Shown in pieces: positions 54,720 through 63,840 of a DNA stretch of 64,000 bases (position 1 is its first letter; every line of letters begins with the position of its first letter). The notes under the pieces are model-generated. The model made no database searches and was not told where the DNA came from. It worked only from the letters and a program-made list of their open reading frames with translations. The position numbers and the translations under genes were made by a program. This DNA comes from Roseateles aquatilis (GTDB taxonomy: Bacteria; Pseudomonadota; Gammaproteobacteria; Burkholderiales; Burkholderiaceae_C): contig NZ_NIOF01000012.1 of the NCBI RefSeq assembly GCF_002205645.1, positions 108,449 through 172,448 of the forward strand. Reading direction: 5' to 3'.

Positions 54720-55859
54720 ATGAGAACTGCTCCTTCCTTCCCCCCCGCCTCCCGACGTCAACCGCTCCAGCGCGCCATGGCCGCACTGGGGCTGATTTGC
54801 GTCCTGGCGAGCGGAAGTTGCTGGGCGCAACAGTCGACGTCGTCCACCAAATCCACCGCGACGGCCGACGCCAAGTCGACCAAGGCGAGCAAGCCCGGCG
54901 CGAAACCGGCCGCCAGGAAGCAGGCCGACAAGCCGGTCGCGAAGTCCGCCAAGCAGGCCCGTCAGGGTCAGGTCGCGACCAAGGACAGCGCCAGGGGCGC
55001 CACCGCCGACAGGACCTCGGGCAACGATCAGGCGCAGGCCGCGAAGCCGGACGTGAAGGTCGCCGACGCCAAGGCCGACGGCCGGACCGAGACCCGATCT
55101 GAACCCCGCGGCGACCTCCGCGCCGACGCGGCCCCGCCCGCCGGCACGATGATGGGCGCCTATGGCCAGAGCCTGATGCGCTCGCCGGCCGCCGCGACGG
55201 CCGCGACCGTGGCCGCCGCCGGCACCGCTGCGACGCTGGCCGCCGCGACGCCCGCCCAGCCCCCGTCGCCGTCGACCGCCAACGCTTCCTTGCCGCCCAC
55301 GGCGATGATGGGCGCGGCGGGCGGCAACGCCGGCGACTCGGTCGCGCGATTCCTGCAGCAGCGCGGCATCGTCGCGCAAGCGCAATCGACCACGTCGGCA
55401 CCATCGGCCGATACGGCCGCGCCGGTCAACCACGGCCTGCTGAACCAGGTCCGCGACAAGGCCTCCGACCTGGTCCTGTCGGCGATGAACTTCCTGGGCG
55501 TGCCCTACAAGCGCGGCGGCAACTCGGTGTCCAACGGCTTCGACTGCAGCGGCTTCACGCGCCACATCTTCGAGATGAGCGTCGGCCTGGTGCTGCCGCG
55601 CCGCGCGGACGAGCAGGCCAAGCTGTCCAGCCTGGTCCCGATCAAGAAGGAAGACCTGAAGCCCGGCGACCTGGTGTTCTTCAACACCATGCGCCAGACC
55701 TTCTCGCATGTCGGCATCTATGTCGGCGAAGGCAAGTTCATCCACTCGCCGCGTGTCGGCGGTGCCGTCCGCGTCGAGGACATGCGCGAGGCCTACTGGG
55801 CCAAGCGCTTCACCGGCGCCCGCCGCGCCGATCTGACGCAGGCCAACCCGGGGACCTGA
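54720..55859 (+). CDS. NlpC/P60 (C40) peptidoglycan hydrolase
   Basis: A 379-residue exported cell-wall hydrolase. After the signal peptide (LGLICVLASGSCWAQ) comes a Lys/Ala-rich, low-complexity region to about residue 230. The C-terminal NlpC/P60 domain has catalytic Cys276 (FDCSGFT), His330 (SHVGIYVG) and a third polar residue at His342 (FIHSPR). Enzymes of this family cut the D-Glu-diamino acid bond of peptide stems. The long charged linker may bind the wall or membrane. Confidence 0.92.
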   Translation: MRTAPSFPPASRRQPLQRAMAALGLICVLASGSCWAQQSTSSTKSTATADAKSTKASKPGAKPAARKQADKPVAKSAKQARQGQVATKDSARGATADRTSGNDQAQAAKPDVKVADAKADGRTETRSEPRGDLRADAAPPAGTMMGAYGQSLMRSPAAATAATVAAAGTAATLAAATPAQPPSPSTANASLPPTAMMGAAGGNAGDSVARFLQQRGIVAQAQSTTSAPSADTAAPVNHGLLNQVRDKASDLVLSAMNFLGVPYKRGGNSVSNGFDCSGFTRHIFEMSVGLVLPRRADEQAKLSSLVPIKKEDLKPGDLVFFNTMRQTFSHVGIYVGEGKFIHSPRVGGAVRVEDMREAYWAKRFTGARRADLTQANPGT

Positions 55860-55978
55860 GCGGTCCTCGCCGCGGGCGCTCCGCCCGCGCATCGCGCAAG
55901 CGCGCAGCCGGCCCACGCGGCTCGCGCGGCACCTCCCGACAGAGACAAGTCCTGACACGACGCCCGACGATCCCGGCT

Positions 55979-57385
<1,407 letters not shown>

Positions 57386-57434
57386 TCCCGCCGTCGCATT
57401 TCGTGCGAATCGCGAGCACCGCCCTGCTCGTCCG

Positions 57435-57463
57435 TTGGCGATCCAGAAATCCGCTGCTATAGT
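57435..57463 (+). promoter_or_regulatory. Promoter of the alanine tRNA
   Basis: TTGGCG (57435-57440), a 17-base spacer, then TATAGT (57458-57463), ending 13 bases before the tRNA. Spacing and -10 are near consensus. Confidence 0.7.
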
Positions 57464-57476
57464 CGCAAGCTTCGTT

Positions 57477-57552
<76 letters not shown>

Positions 57553-57594
57553 ACAGATTCAGGCCTCAGAGGGCAATCTCTCGGGCCTCGCCTC

Positions 57595-57626
57595 ATAAAG
57601 CTGCCACTGGCAGCTTTATGTTTTTC
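57595..57626 (+). terminator. Rho-independent terminator downstream of tRNA-Ala
   Basis: A perfect 11-bp palindrome ATAAAGCTGCC-ACT-GGCAGCTTTAT followed by GTTTTTC. It ends the tRNA transcript and also lies just beyond the 3' end of the opposing RiPP operon. Confidence 0.88.
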
Positions 57627-57663
57627 TGGGGTCGTGGTCAGGGTATGGATTGCCGGGAGGCAG

Positions 57664-58833
57664 CTAGACATCCGCGCCGGGCCTGCCGGACAGACCGCCG
57701 GAGCTCTGGCTCAGCCGTCGATCATCCTTCCCTCGCGGGCTCTCCTTCAATCTCTCCAAGAGCACTCGAGCGCTCTCGCTGGCTCCGCCCTGCAGGCTGA
57801 ATACCTGCTGCCCGCTTCGTTCGCTAGTCAAATAAAGCGCCGCCTTATAAGCGCGCAACCCCGATTGACAGTAAATCACGAGGTCACGATCCATCGGGAT
57901 CTCCCCCAAACGCGATGCGAGAGCTCCAAGCGGAATGTGTATGCCGCCAAGAGACAGTGCTTCGCGTTCAGCGACTTCACGCACGTCGAGCAAGACTGGC
58001 GCAGCCTCTCCTTGCAGTCTCTCGCAAAGTTCCAAGACAGACAGTTCATTCACAGTCGCGTATTCAAGTGATTCGCCGGATTGAATCGACTCGTCTCGCC
58101 GCTTCAGCTCAAGTCGTTGGCTGACCGCCCCGAGCGCATCGAACACGAGAAGAGTCCCCGCCAGCGGCTCGCCGATTCCCGCTATCACTTTGATAGCTTC
58201 GTTGGCTTGAAGTGCGCCGATCATGCCCGGCAATACTCCGAGCACACCTGCATCGCCACAGTTCTGCGCCAATCCGCTGGGCGGCGCGGAGGGATAGATA
58301 TCCCGATAGGAATATCCTCGATCCCCTCCTATCCCCGGAAGATGGAAGACGGACACCTGGCCCTCGAATTGGAAAATTGATCCATACACCAACGGTATTT
58401 CTGCCGATTCGCAGGCATCATTGATGTCGTACTTCGAGGCGAAGTTATCCGTGCAATCGATGACAACGTGGTAGTCGCGGATCAGATCCTGCAATCCAGC
58501 TCGGCCCACAAACTGATCAAGTTCCACAACAGAGATGAACGGATTCATCGTCCGGAGACGTCGACTGGCTGCCTTGATCTTCTTTTCTCCGATGCAGTGC
58601 ATGTCGAACAGTGCCTGCCGATGCAGGTTGGACAACGACACTTCATCTGCATCGCAGAGGCCAAGGGTACCCACCCCGGCTCCCACAAGATAAGTCGCTG
58701 CGGGGCATCCCAGACCACCCATTCCAATGATCAACACACGCGCTTGCTGGAGTTTTCTTTGCGTTTCCTGGTTGAAGCCAGGCAATCGGAAGTGACGGGC
58801 ATAGTAGGCAGCCTCGGTAGGACCATTCAACAT
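57664..58833 (-). CDS. E1-like adenylyltransferase fused to rhodanese (RiPP operon)
   Basis: A 389-residue MoeB/Uba4-type enzyme. The N-terminal E1 domain has the ATP-binding GMGGLGCP loop (37-44), DADEVSLSNLHRQ and IDCTDNFASKYDIN, and the likely catalytic Cys192 in NCGDAGVLGVLPG. The C-terminal rhodanese domain (about 258-365) has active Cys322 in CQSGLRA. It should adenylate the Gly-Gly tail of the carrier next door and transfer sulfur to make a thiocarboxylate. Both CxxC zinc pairs of MoeB are gone (SYRD and RDESIQS in their places). The carrier gene ends 2 bases before this ATG. GGAGG supports the ATG over a TTG two codons earlier. Confidence 0.85.
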   Translation of the reverse strand: MLNGPTEAAYYARHFRLPGFNQETQRKLQQARVLIIGMGGLGCPAATYLVGAGVGTLGLCDADEVSLSNLHRQALFDMHCIGEKKIKAASRRLRTMNPFISVVELDQFVGRAGLQDLIRDYHVVIDCTDNFASKYDINDACESAEIPLVYGSIFQFEGQVSVFHLPGIGGDRGYSYRDIYPSAPPSGLAQNCGDAGVLGVLPGMIGALQANEAIKVIAGIGEPLAGTLLVFDALGAVSQRLELKRRDESIQSGESLEYATVNELSVLELCERLQGEAAPVLLDVREVAEREALSLGGIHIPLGALASRLGEIPMDRDLVIYCQSGLRAYKAALYLTSERSGQQVFSLQGGASESARVLLERLKESPRGKDDRRLSQSSGGLSGRPGADV

Positions 58834-58835
58834 CC

Positions 58836-59108
58836 TCAACCTCCGGCAACTGATAGAACAATCAAGACCTGACTCTCTGCATGCAATGAACCATTGCCAG
58901 CACCCTGGAGATAAGCCTGTTTGCCGTCGACAAATACAGCGACAAACTGTCGGAGAGCCCCGGAAGAATCGAAAATCTGCGATCTGATCATGGGAACCTG
59001 TTCATGGAGTCGCTCGAACACCTCGGAGAGTGTATGAGCTTGCAGCTCGAAATTTCGTCGACCGCCCGCCAATCCGGCGAGCTGCGAAGGTAACGTCACG
59101 ACGACCAT
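58836..59108 (-). CDS. ThiS/MoaD-like sulfur carrier with Gly-Gly tail (RiPP operon)
   Basis: A 90-residue ubiquitin-like carrier: beta start MVVVTLPSQLAGLAGGRRNF, then LSEVFERLHEQVPMIRSQIFD, FVAVFVDGKQ, and the tail VLIVLSVAGG, ending in the Gly-Gly that E1 activates. Length and tail match CysO/ThiS/MoaD carriers. It is distinct from the housekeeping MoaD at 38.4 kb. Encoded between the HExxH protein (6 bases) and the rhodanese-E1 (2 bases), so it is co-translated with both. I infer that it delivers sulfur as a thiocarboxylate to the YcaO-TfuA pair. Confidence 0.8.
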   Translation of the reverse strand: MVVVTLPSQLAGLAGGRRNFELQAHTLSEVFERLHEQVPMIRSQIFDSSGALRQFVAVFVDGKQAYLQGAGNGSLHAESQVLIVLSVAGG

Positions 59109-59114
59109 GGTTCT

Positions 59115-59861
59115 TCAACTCTCCAGAATGCGTTTGCAAGATGCGGCAAGAAAACGTCCGTCCTCCAGCAATTGGTTGGAATCAGAAATGATATCAAGAC
59201 AGCCTGCGGCATATGATTCTCGCCGCTTGAGTCTGGCGATCTCTTGGTCGCTTGCGTTTCCTGACGAAACGCAGGCACGGAAGTATCTGACGACGGCTGT
59301 GGCAAACGTCGCAGCATACAAGATCTGAACTGCGTTCTTACCGGAAGTACCTGAAGGCAGCGTATAGATAGGTCCTGTCGGTGCCGCGAGTGGCGCGACT
59401 TCCGCGATCATTGCTACCCAGATGTGAGACAGTTCATGGATGATAATCTCTTCAAGGGGTTGCGGCCCATTGAAGGCTCGCCGCCCCAAGAAGATGTATT
59501 GCGGGATAAGTGGATTACTTGAACTTATCAAGTCACTACCCAATAGCTTCCATGCGATTGGCAAACTAAACAGCCCCCTCCAGATCGGCATTATCTTGAC
59601 AATCCTCTGGCAAGTAGCCTGTATGGATTCGACGTTGTCGGCGGCGAGCTCCGTCGATGGCAGCTCTGGAATCGGTTGCGCATGGGTATGAAGGTAGCAT
59701 TGGCGTGCGACCGATGGCTGCAAATAGTCATTGAGCGGACGCGCATTTCCAGCATTGCGCTGCCGAACCGCGCATGCGAGTGTTGCGAGACTGGATGTCT
59801 GCAGCCCATCATCTAAAAAGGGAGCTCCACCAATCTCACTAACAAGACAACGCTTTACCAT
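59115..59861 (-). CDS. HExxH-motif protein of the RiPP operon, possible peptide hydroxylase or protease
   Basis: A 248-residue protein without signal peptide. His142-Glu143-Leu-Ser-His146 in EEIIIHELSHIWVA is a metal-binding motif. The spacing after it (PIYTLPSGTSG..., then ILYAATFATAVVRYF) resembles the HExxH peptide-modification proteins now named aKG-HExxH peptide beta-hydroxylases, but the usual third His of 'LHG' would be Tyr182. It could equally be a leader peptidase. I start at MVKRCLVSEIGG, 2 bases after the tfuA stop. A longer frame starting 58 codons upstream runs inside tfuA and is rejected. Confidence 0.6.
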   Translation of the reverse strand: MVKRCLVSEIGGAPFLDDGLQTSSLATLACAVRQRNAGNARPLNDYLQPSVARQCYLHTHAQPIPELPSTELAADNVESIQATCQRIVKIMPIWRGLFSLPIAWKLLGSDLISSSNPLIPQYIFLGRRAFNGPQPLEEIIIHELSHIWVAMIAEVAPLAAPTGPIYTLPSGTSGKNAVQILYAATFATAVVRYFRACVSSGNASDQEIARLKRRESYAAGCLDIISDSNQLLEDGRFLAASCKRILES

Positions 59862-59863
59862 TC

Positions 59864-60532
59864 CTATTTCTCCAGCCAGGGTTGTTGGGACACAAAGGAG
59901 ATCAGATCTGCTTGCTTGAGACGAAAGCGGGAAAAATTTGAAAGCGCCTGCGCAGCAATCTGGGGCAGTTCCGCCACGCCCAGAATACTCAACAGGCTCT
60001 CGCGGAGTGCTTCCAGGGTACGTTCGCCATACCAAACTCCTGAGAAATATGCAGCGACTTCAGCGGCTTGGTCACTATGGAGAACAGCTGCACGCTCCAT
60101 GTGCAAAAGGAACTCACGGATATGGACTAGCGGCTCGGAGAGCGGAACAAATGGAATCTCATCACCATGGACAAGCGCCACCTCGTCATCTGGAGTTTCG
60201 GGATGGCGGCAGAAATGCTCTGCTACCCTGCCCCAAGGATGCACGCCCATGTGCTGCATCTCCGCCGCGCGAATAGCCCCCATGGAGCAAAGCCCGAACA
60301 CCTTCCAACCGTTGCCAATCGCATCGCGAATTTCGACATGACTGACGGAGGGATAGGTGTGGAAGGTTCCGTCCGCCAAACCAATGGTGCCGGGCTCATC
60401 TATGTTGTCTTTCAATTGCTCGACATCACCTCGGCGAGCGGGTGCAAGCCACTCTATGTAAGGTGTGGAAGCGGGCGCCAATCCGGTGCCAAACAATGAC
60501 GGTCCAGCAAAGACAAAAATCTTATCGGCCAT
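59864..60532 (-). CDS. TfuA-like protein, partner of YcaO
   Basis: A 222-residue TfuA-family protein: FAGPSLFGTGL, LAPARRGDVEQL, GLADGTFHTYPSVSHVEIRDAIGNGWKVFGLCSMGAIRAAEM, WGRVAEHFCRHPETPDDEVALVHGDE. These are the family hallmarks (GP...GD..., DG.F, SMGA.RAAE, DDEVA..HG). TfuA accompanies YcaO in thioamide formation (thioviridamide, and McrA thioglycine in archaea), probably by handling the sulfur donor. It overlaps ycaO by 11 bases, indicating coupled synthesis. Confidence 0.88.
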   Translation of the reverse strand: MADKIFVFAGPSLFGTGLAPASTPYIEWLAPARRGDVEQLKDNIDEPGTIGLADGTFHTYPSVSHVEIRDAIGNGWKVFGLCSMGAIRAAEMQHMGVHPWGRVAEHFCRHPETPDDEVALVHGDEIPFVPLSEPLVHIREFLLHMERAAVLHSDQAAEVAAYFSGVWYGERTLEALRESLLSILGVAELPQIAAQALSNFSRFRLKQADLISFVSQQPWLEK

Positions 60533-61769
60533 TCTGAAATTCCTTCAAAATCCGTGGACCAACACGCTGAAGCTTGGGTTCATACATTTCCGCGCCTGGA
60601 ACAAGAACCTTGACGATCGCGAATGGGTATCCCGGTGGGGACAGCACGACACGTACGACGTGCTTCAGGTCCGCTCCCCACAAAGCATCAAGCAAGCATT
60701 GCTGCGCTGAAGAGATCGAGTTCACCCGATCGAAGGTCGGAATATCCGCAAACGCAATATTGTCAGTCGCTCTGCTGGCGATTTCTCGTAGCCGTTTGAT
60801 GGCGAGCAGCTCTGCTTCGCGACCGAGATCATTTGACACATCGACGCGTTTGATAATGTCGTCCCGCCCGCCATGAATGTGACTGAGCCGTCCTTGGACG
60901 GCCTCCGCAATCGCGCGCACCGCAGCGATATCACTTATGGGGTGGAGTCCGAATCCGGCGCCCACGGAAATTGGACTGAACTCGTCGCGCTCGAGCACAT
61001 ACGCGGAAAAATAGGGCAGACCGAAAGGGTTGGTGCTGAAACGGAGATGGCAGCGAAGTCCTGCCATCTCGACCCGGGAGATCATGGAGCCGATCCTCGG
61101 CGGCACTGTATCCGGCCTCACCAAAGTCGAATTGTCGTCCAATATCTCAAACGAACGAACATGACGTTCCATGACCTCAGCGAGTCCATGCACTGTCGCC
61201 TCGTCAACGGTATTTCCGGATGCCAAGCCGTTGGTCGTCGTACCGTAGAGCCTGACTCCGGGATTCTCAAAAAATGGGTGATAGACAAGCTCAGCGGGCA
61301 CCAGGACCATTCCCAAACCTGTCAGGAGCTCCGTCCCTTCTACGACGGCAATCTCGTCGTCGACGGAAATGCGCTTCCCGAGCCGCGGTGCAAAATCCGA
61401 AAACTGGATGTTCCCGTGGAACGATTTGAGTACGTCCATTGGTTTTTTTAGAGACCACGGCACGACATTCCGCCCGGGCTGCGCAAACGAAAACTCGATC
61501 GCCTCCATGTACGCTCCGATTTTCGCCTCATCCGATGTATAGCCTTTTCCGGCATGCACACACAATGTGCCCTTGGCACCATCCGGTCGGATCGACGCAA
61601 AAACTGGGATGCCGATTCGATCAAGCCATGTGGTGTCTACCACGCGGGAGATTCCGCGCGATTTAGCGATCTCAATTGCCAAGGCTATGGAATCGGAGAC
61701 GTTGCGCGCTCGCAAACTTGAACTCAATCTAACTTCAGTCATCTGCTTTAATTGATAGATGAAAGTCAT
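60522..61769 (-). CDS. YcaO cyclodehydratase-family enzyme
   Basis: A 415-residue YcaO. ATP-binding features include HAGKGYTSDEAKIGAYMEAIEF (about 72-93) and TNGLASGNTVDEATVHGLAEVMERH (about 179-203), with IVKVLVPGAEMY near the C-terminus. It has no C-terminal PxPxP of azoline-forming YcaOs, and TfuA is adjacent, which fits the thioamide branch. YcaO uses ATP to phosphorylate a backbone amide. Its ATG overlaps the MFS stop (ATGA). It lies downstream of the precursor and exporter in the same operon. Confidence 0.9.
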   Translation of the reverse strand: MTFIYQLKQMTEVRLSSSLRARNVSDSIALAIEIAKSRGISRVVDTTWLDRIGIPVFASIRPDGAKGTLCVHAGKGYTSDEAKIGAYMEAIEFSFAQPGRNVVPWSLKKPMDVLKSFHGNIQFSDFAPRLGKRISVDDEIAVVEGTELLTGLGMVLVPAELVYHPFFENPGVRLYGTTTNGLASGNTVDEATVHGLAEVMERHVRSFEILDDNSTLVRPDTVPPRIGSMISRVEMAGLRCHLRFSTNPFGLPYFSAYVLERDEFSPISVGAGFGLHPISDIAAVRAIAEAVQGRLSHIHGGRDDIIKRVDVSNDLGREAELLAIKRLREIASRATDNIAFADIPTFDRVNSISSAQQCLLDALWGADLKHVVRVVLSPPGYPFAIVKVLVPGAEMYEPKLQRVGPRILKEFQNGR

Positions 61770-63055
61770 CGACGATTGGCAAATGCAGTTGGGTATAGCT
61801 TTGCATATATTCCAACCACGGCCTGCTCATTCAAGCCGAGTAGGACTCGAAGGTCTTTATTGAGCAGGAGCAAGGCAGTGGATACCAGAATCAAGGTGCC
61901 ACTCGCAGCAACCGATGCTGCTGCGCCCACGGCCTCGATCGAATATCCAAAACACTGAGCCGCGAATGGATTCAGGAAGCATGACATGAATGCTACTCCC
62001 GCGTTCATGCGAGACCGGAAGTTGTCGGGCGTGGCCGCGGCCCTCAACCAGCTTGCATTGATATTGAATAGCGAGAAACCGAGCCCGCCAACGAGCATGG
62101 AAACAAGAATGAATGTCGGGACCCGCGTGACCGAAGCAGCCACGAGACCCGCGCCCAGCGCGCCGTTGCCAAAAATTAGGGTGGCGTATCGCCCAAATCT
62201 GGCGTTGAGCAGACGGGTACCTCCCAAACTTCCCATGAGGATCCCAATGCTGAAGCCGGCCTCCATGGCCCCCATCATCAGCGGACTCGAATTCAGGTCG
62301 CGGTTTACCCACAAGGGCAAGGTAACGGCAAAGAAGGGAAATAGGCCCGCATTTGTCAATGCCACAACGAGAGCCATCATTCTTTCAGCCCGCGTCAGAA
62401 AAACAGCGCGCAAGCCGTCGTACATCCTCAAGTGCCAAGAGGATAGATACTGGGGCCATGCAGACCGCGAAGGACATGAGGCTGACTCCCCTTTCGGGGT
62501 GGACATTTGAAACCATAGGAGCACCGCCGCTGCAGACGCTACGACCGCCGCTGCCATGGCGGTCGGTATGCCACCCGCGGCCAGGAGCAATGCACCGATC
62601 ATTGGCCCCACCAAGCTCGAAACAGATGCCACCGTTGACCTGAGCGCCAAGGCACTCGTCAGTTGGTTTGCGGAAACCAGGTTCGGCACCAGGCCCGCGG
62701 ATGCGGGATCTCGCAAGGCAGCCACCATGCTTAGCACCATCAGCAGCAGAGCAAGGAGCCAAAGGGAAAATGGAAGCAAAAGGACCTGCAGAACCAGAAG
62801 TATTGCCAGCGCTGTCGCAAGCGCCCCGCAAGCGCGCACGATTGCCAGTCGCTCAAAATAGTCCGCAAGCGGAGCCAGCAGTGGCTTCGAGTAAATCTCA
62901 ACCAAACTCGATGCACCGAATATTGCCGCAAAGACCACCGCTGATCCAGTTTCTCGCATGGCCAGCCACGCCACACCGAATCTCAGACAATGCAAGGAGA
63001 GAGAACTCAGCGCGAGGCCTCCCACGAAAAATATAAAACTGACAGGAAATTTCAT
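61766..63055 (-). CDS. MFS exporter of the RiPP operon
   Basis: A 12-helix MFS transporter of 429 residues (EntS/MFS_3-like). Recognisable features are KPLLAPLADYFERLAIV, LRDPASAGLVPNLVSANQLTSALALRST and GSLGGTRLLNARFGRYATLIFG. It probably exports the finished peptide and may give self-protection. The ATG of MKFPVSFIFF is chosen; a GTG six codons earlier is possible and neither has a strong ribosome site. It starts 67 bases after the precursor stop and its own stop overlaps the YcaO start. Confidence 0.85.
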   Translation of the reverse strand: MKFPVSFIFFVGGLALSSLSLHCLRFGVAWLAMRETGSAVVFAAIFGASSLVEIYSKPLLAPLADYFERLAIVRACGALATALAILLVLQVLLLPFSLWLLALLLMVLSMVAALRDPASAGLVPNLVSANQLTSALALRSTVASVSSLVGPMIGALLLAAGGIPTAMAAAVVASAAAVLLWFQMSTPKGESASCPSRSAWPQYLSSWHLRMYDGLRAVFLTRAERMMALVVALTNAGLFPFFAVTLPLWVNRDLNSSPLMMGAMEAGFSIGILMGSLGGTRLLNARFGRYATLIFGNGALGAGLVAASVTRVPTFILVSMLVGGLGFSLFNINASWLRAAATPDNFRSRMNAGVAFMSCFLNPFAAQCFGYSIEAVGAAASVAASGTLILVSTALLLLNKDLRVLLGLNEQAVVGIYAKLYPTAFANRR

Positions 63056-63122
63056 GCAACACCGAAAATCCACGGTGAACGGAGAGTGCGCAAAGCCCCC
63101 TCCGCCTTGCGACCGAACTGAG

Positions 63123-63269
63123 TTAGATCAGGTTGTCGTTGTTGGAGTCGTGAGCAACCATCACGACTTGAGCGGGTGCCATTTGCTCTTCGCTTGCCTT
63201 TAGAAACTCAGCAAAGCGATCCAGCGCGCTCGCATCCAGATTCATATCTTCGGATTTGATTTGATTCAT
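63123..63269 (-). CDS. Putative RiPP precursor peptide (48 residues)
   Basis: A short gene heading the operon. The N-terminal part has an acidic amphipathic helix (LDASALDRFAEFLKASEEQM, residues 11-30), as in leader peptides. The C-terminal part, AQVVMVAHDSNNDNLI (33-48), is small and Asn/Asp-rich. The peptide has no Cys or Thr and only one Ser (42) in its second half, so azole or lanthionine chemistry is unlikely. No hit is claimed. The call rests on size, position before an exporter and YcaO-TfuA, and the leader/core layout. The nearest GGAGG is about 20 bases from the ATG, too far, so the start (or the inner ATG at residue 9) is uncertain. Confidence 0.65.
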   Translation of the reverse strand: MNQIKSEDMNLDASALDRFAEFLKASEEQMAPAQVVMVAHDSNNDNLI

Positions 63270-63671
63270 ATGTTTCAGAGAAAAATAAACCTCCAAGTCA
63301 GAGGCACCCCAACGATGCCCATTCGACAGGGGTCGGTCAACCTGTAAGGCACTACAGACATCGAATGACTAGCACTTCTGCAGACTGCAGAGAACGTTCC
63401 AAGAACTTCCTTGGGCGCCCCTTCAACCACAGACCCCCACAAGATAGAAAATAGAAGCCAGTTGATTGATGGGATAACCGGCCAAGCCCCCAATACCCGC
63501 GCCAAGCCAAAACTCAAACCAGATGACCTCCACGGAAATCGGGGCGATTCACATCGCGTCTGGTCATCGGTGCGACGGCGTCAATCTGGGACGCGTCGTC
63601 GTGCGCGGCACCCCGAAGAAAAGGTGCCCGCGCTTGAGTTCACTCTTCGATTCAGCCCAAGAGTGAGGCCC
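63270..63671. other. Upstream region of the RiPP operon
   Basis: About 400 bases with no convincing gene. It should hold the operon promoter. CTGCAGACTGCAG (63378-63390) next to the palindrome GAACGTTC (63392-63399) could be an operator. An 80-codon minus-strand frame (63275-63517) ends in front of the precursor but has no family features. Confidence 0.4.
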
Positions 63672-63840
63672 CTACTCCAGGATCGGCGGACTCGCCAGCA
63701 CGGCCGGCATCGGCATCTTCTCGAACCGGGCCGAGTCATCGAAGACCGCCCGGACCCAATCGTGGAATGAGCGCACCACCGGGGACAGGTGGCGGTGCCG
63801 GGGGTACACCATCGAGACTGGAATGGCGCGTGACGTGTAC
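63672..63840 (-). pseudogene. LysR-family regulator, C-terminal remnant
   Basis: The minus strand encodes SRAIPVSMVYPRHRHLSPVVRSFHDWVRAVFDD and about 17 more residues to a stop. The 'VYPRHRHLSPVVRSFHDWV' pattern is the C-terminal end of LysR substrate-binding domains. Upstream sequence lacks the rest of the fold, so this is a truncated relic, not a regulator of the RiPP operon. Confidence 0.6.

Noticed and set aside
58836..59108. Carrier/E1 pair as ordinary thiamine or molybdopterin genes
   Set aside because: No thi or moa neighbours; tightly coupled to YcaO-TfuA, and a housekeeping MoaD exists at 38.4 kb.
59862..60035. 58-codon upstream extension of the HExxH gene
   Set aside because: Lies inside tfuA in another frame; the ATG 2 bases after the tfuA stop gives normal coupling.
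60522..61769. YcaO as an azoline-forming cyclodehydratase
   Set aside because: No C-terminal PxPxP, no ocin-ThiF or dehydrogenase partner, and almost no Ser/Thr/Cys in the putative core.
63275..63517. 80-codon minus-strand frame before the precursor
   Set aside because: Not recognisable, ends 6 bases before the precursor ATG, and would be odd as a second precursor (no leader-like start, several Cys and Trp in a random pattern).
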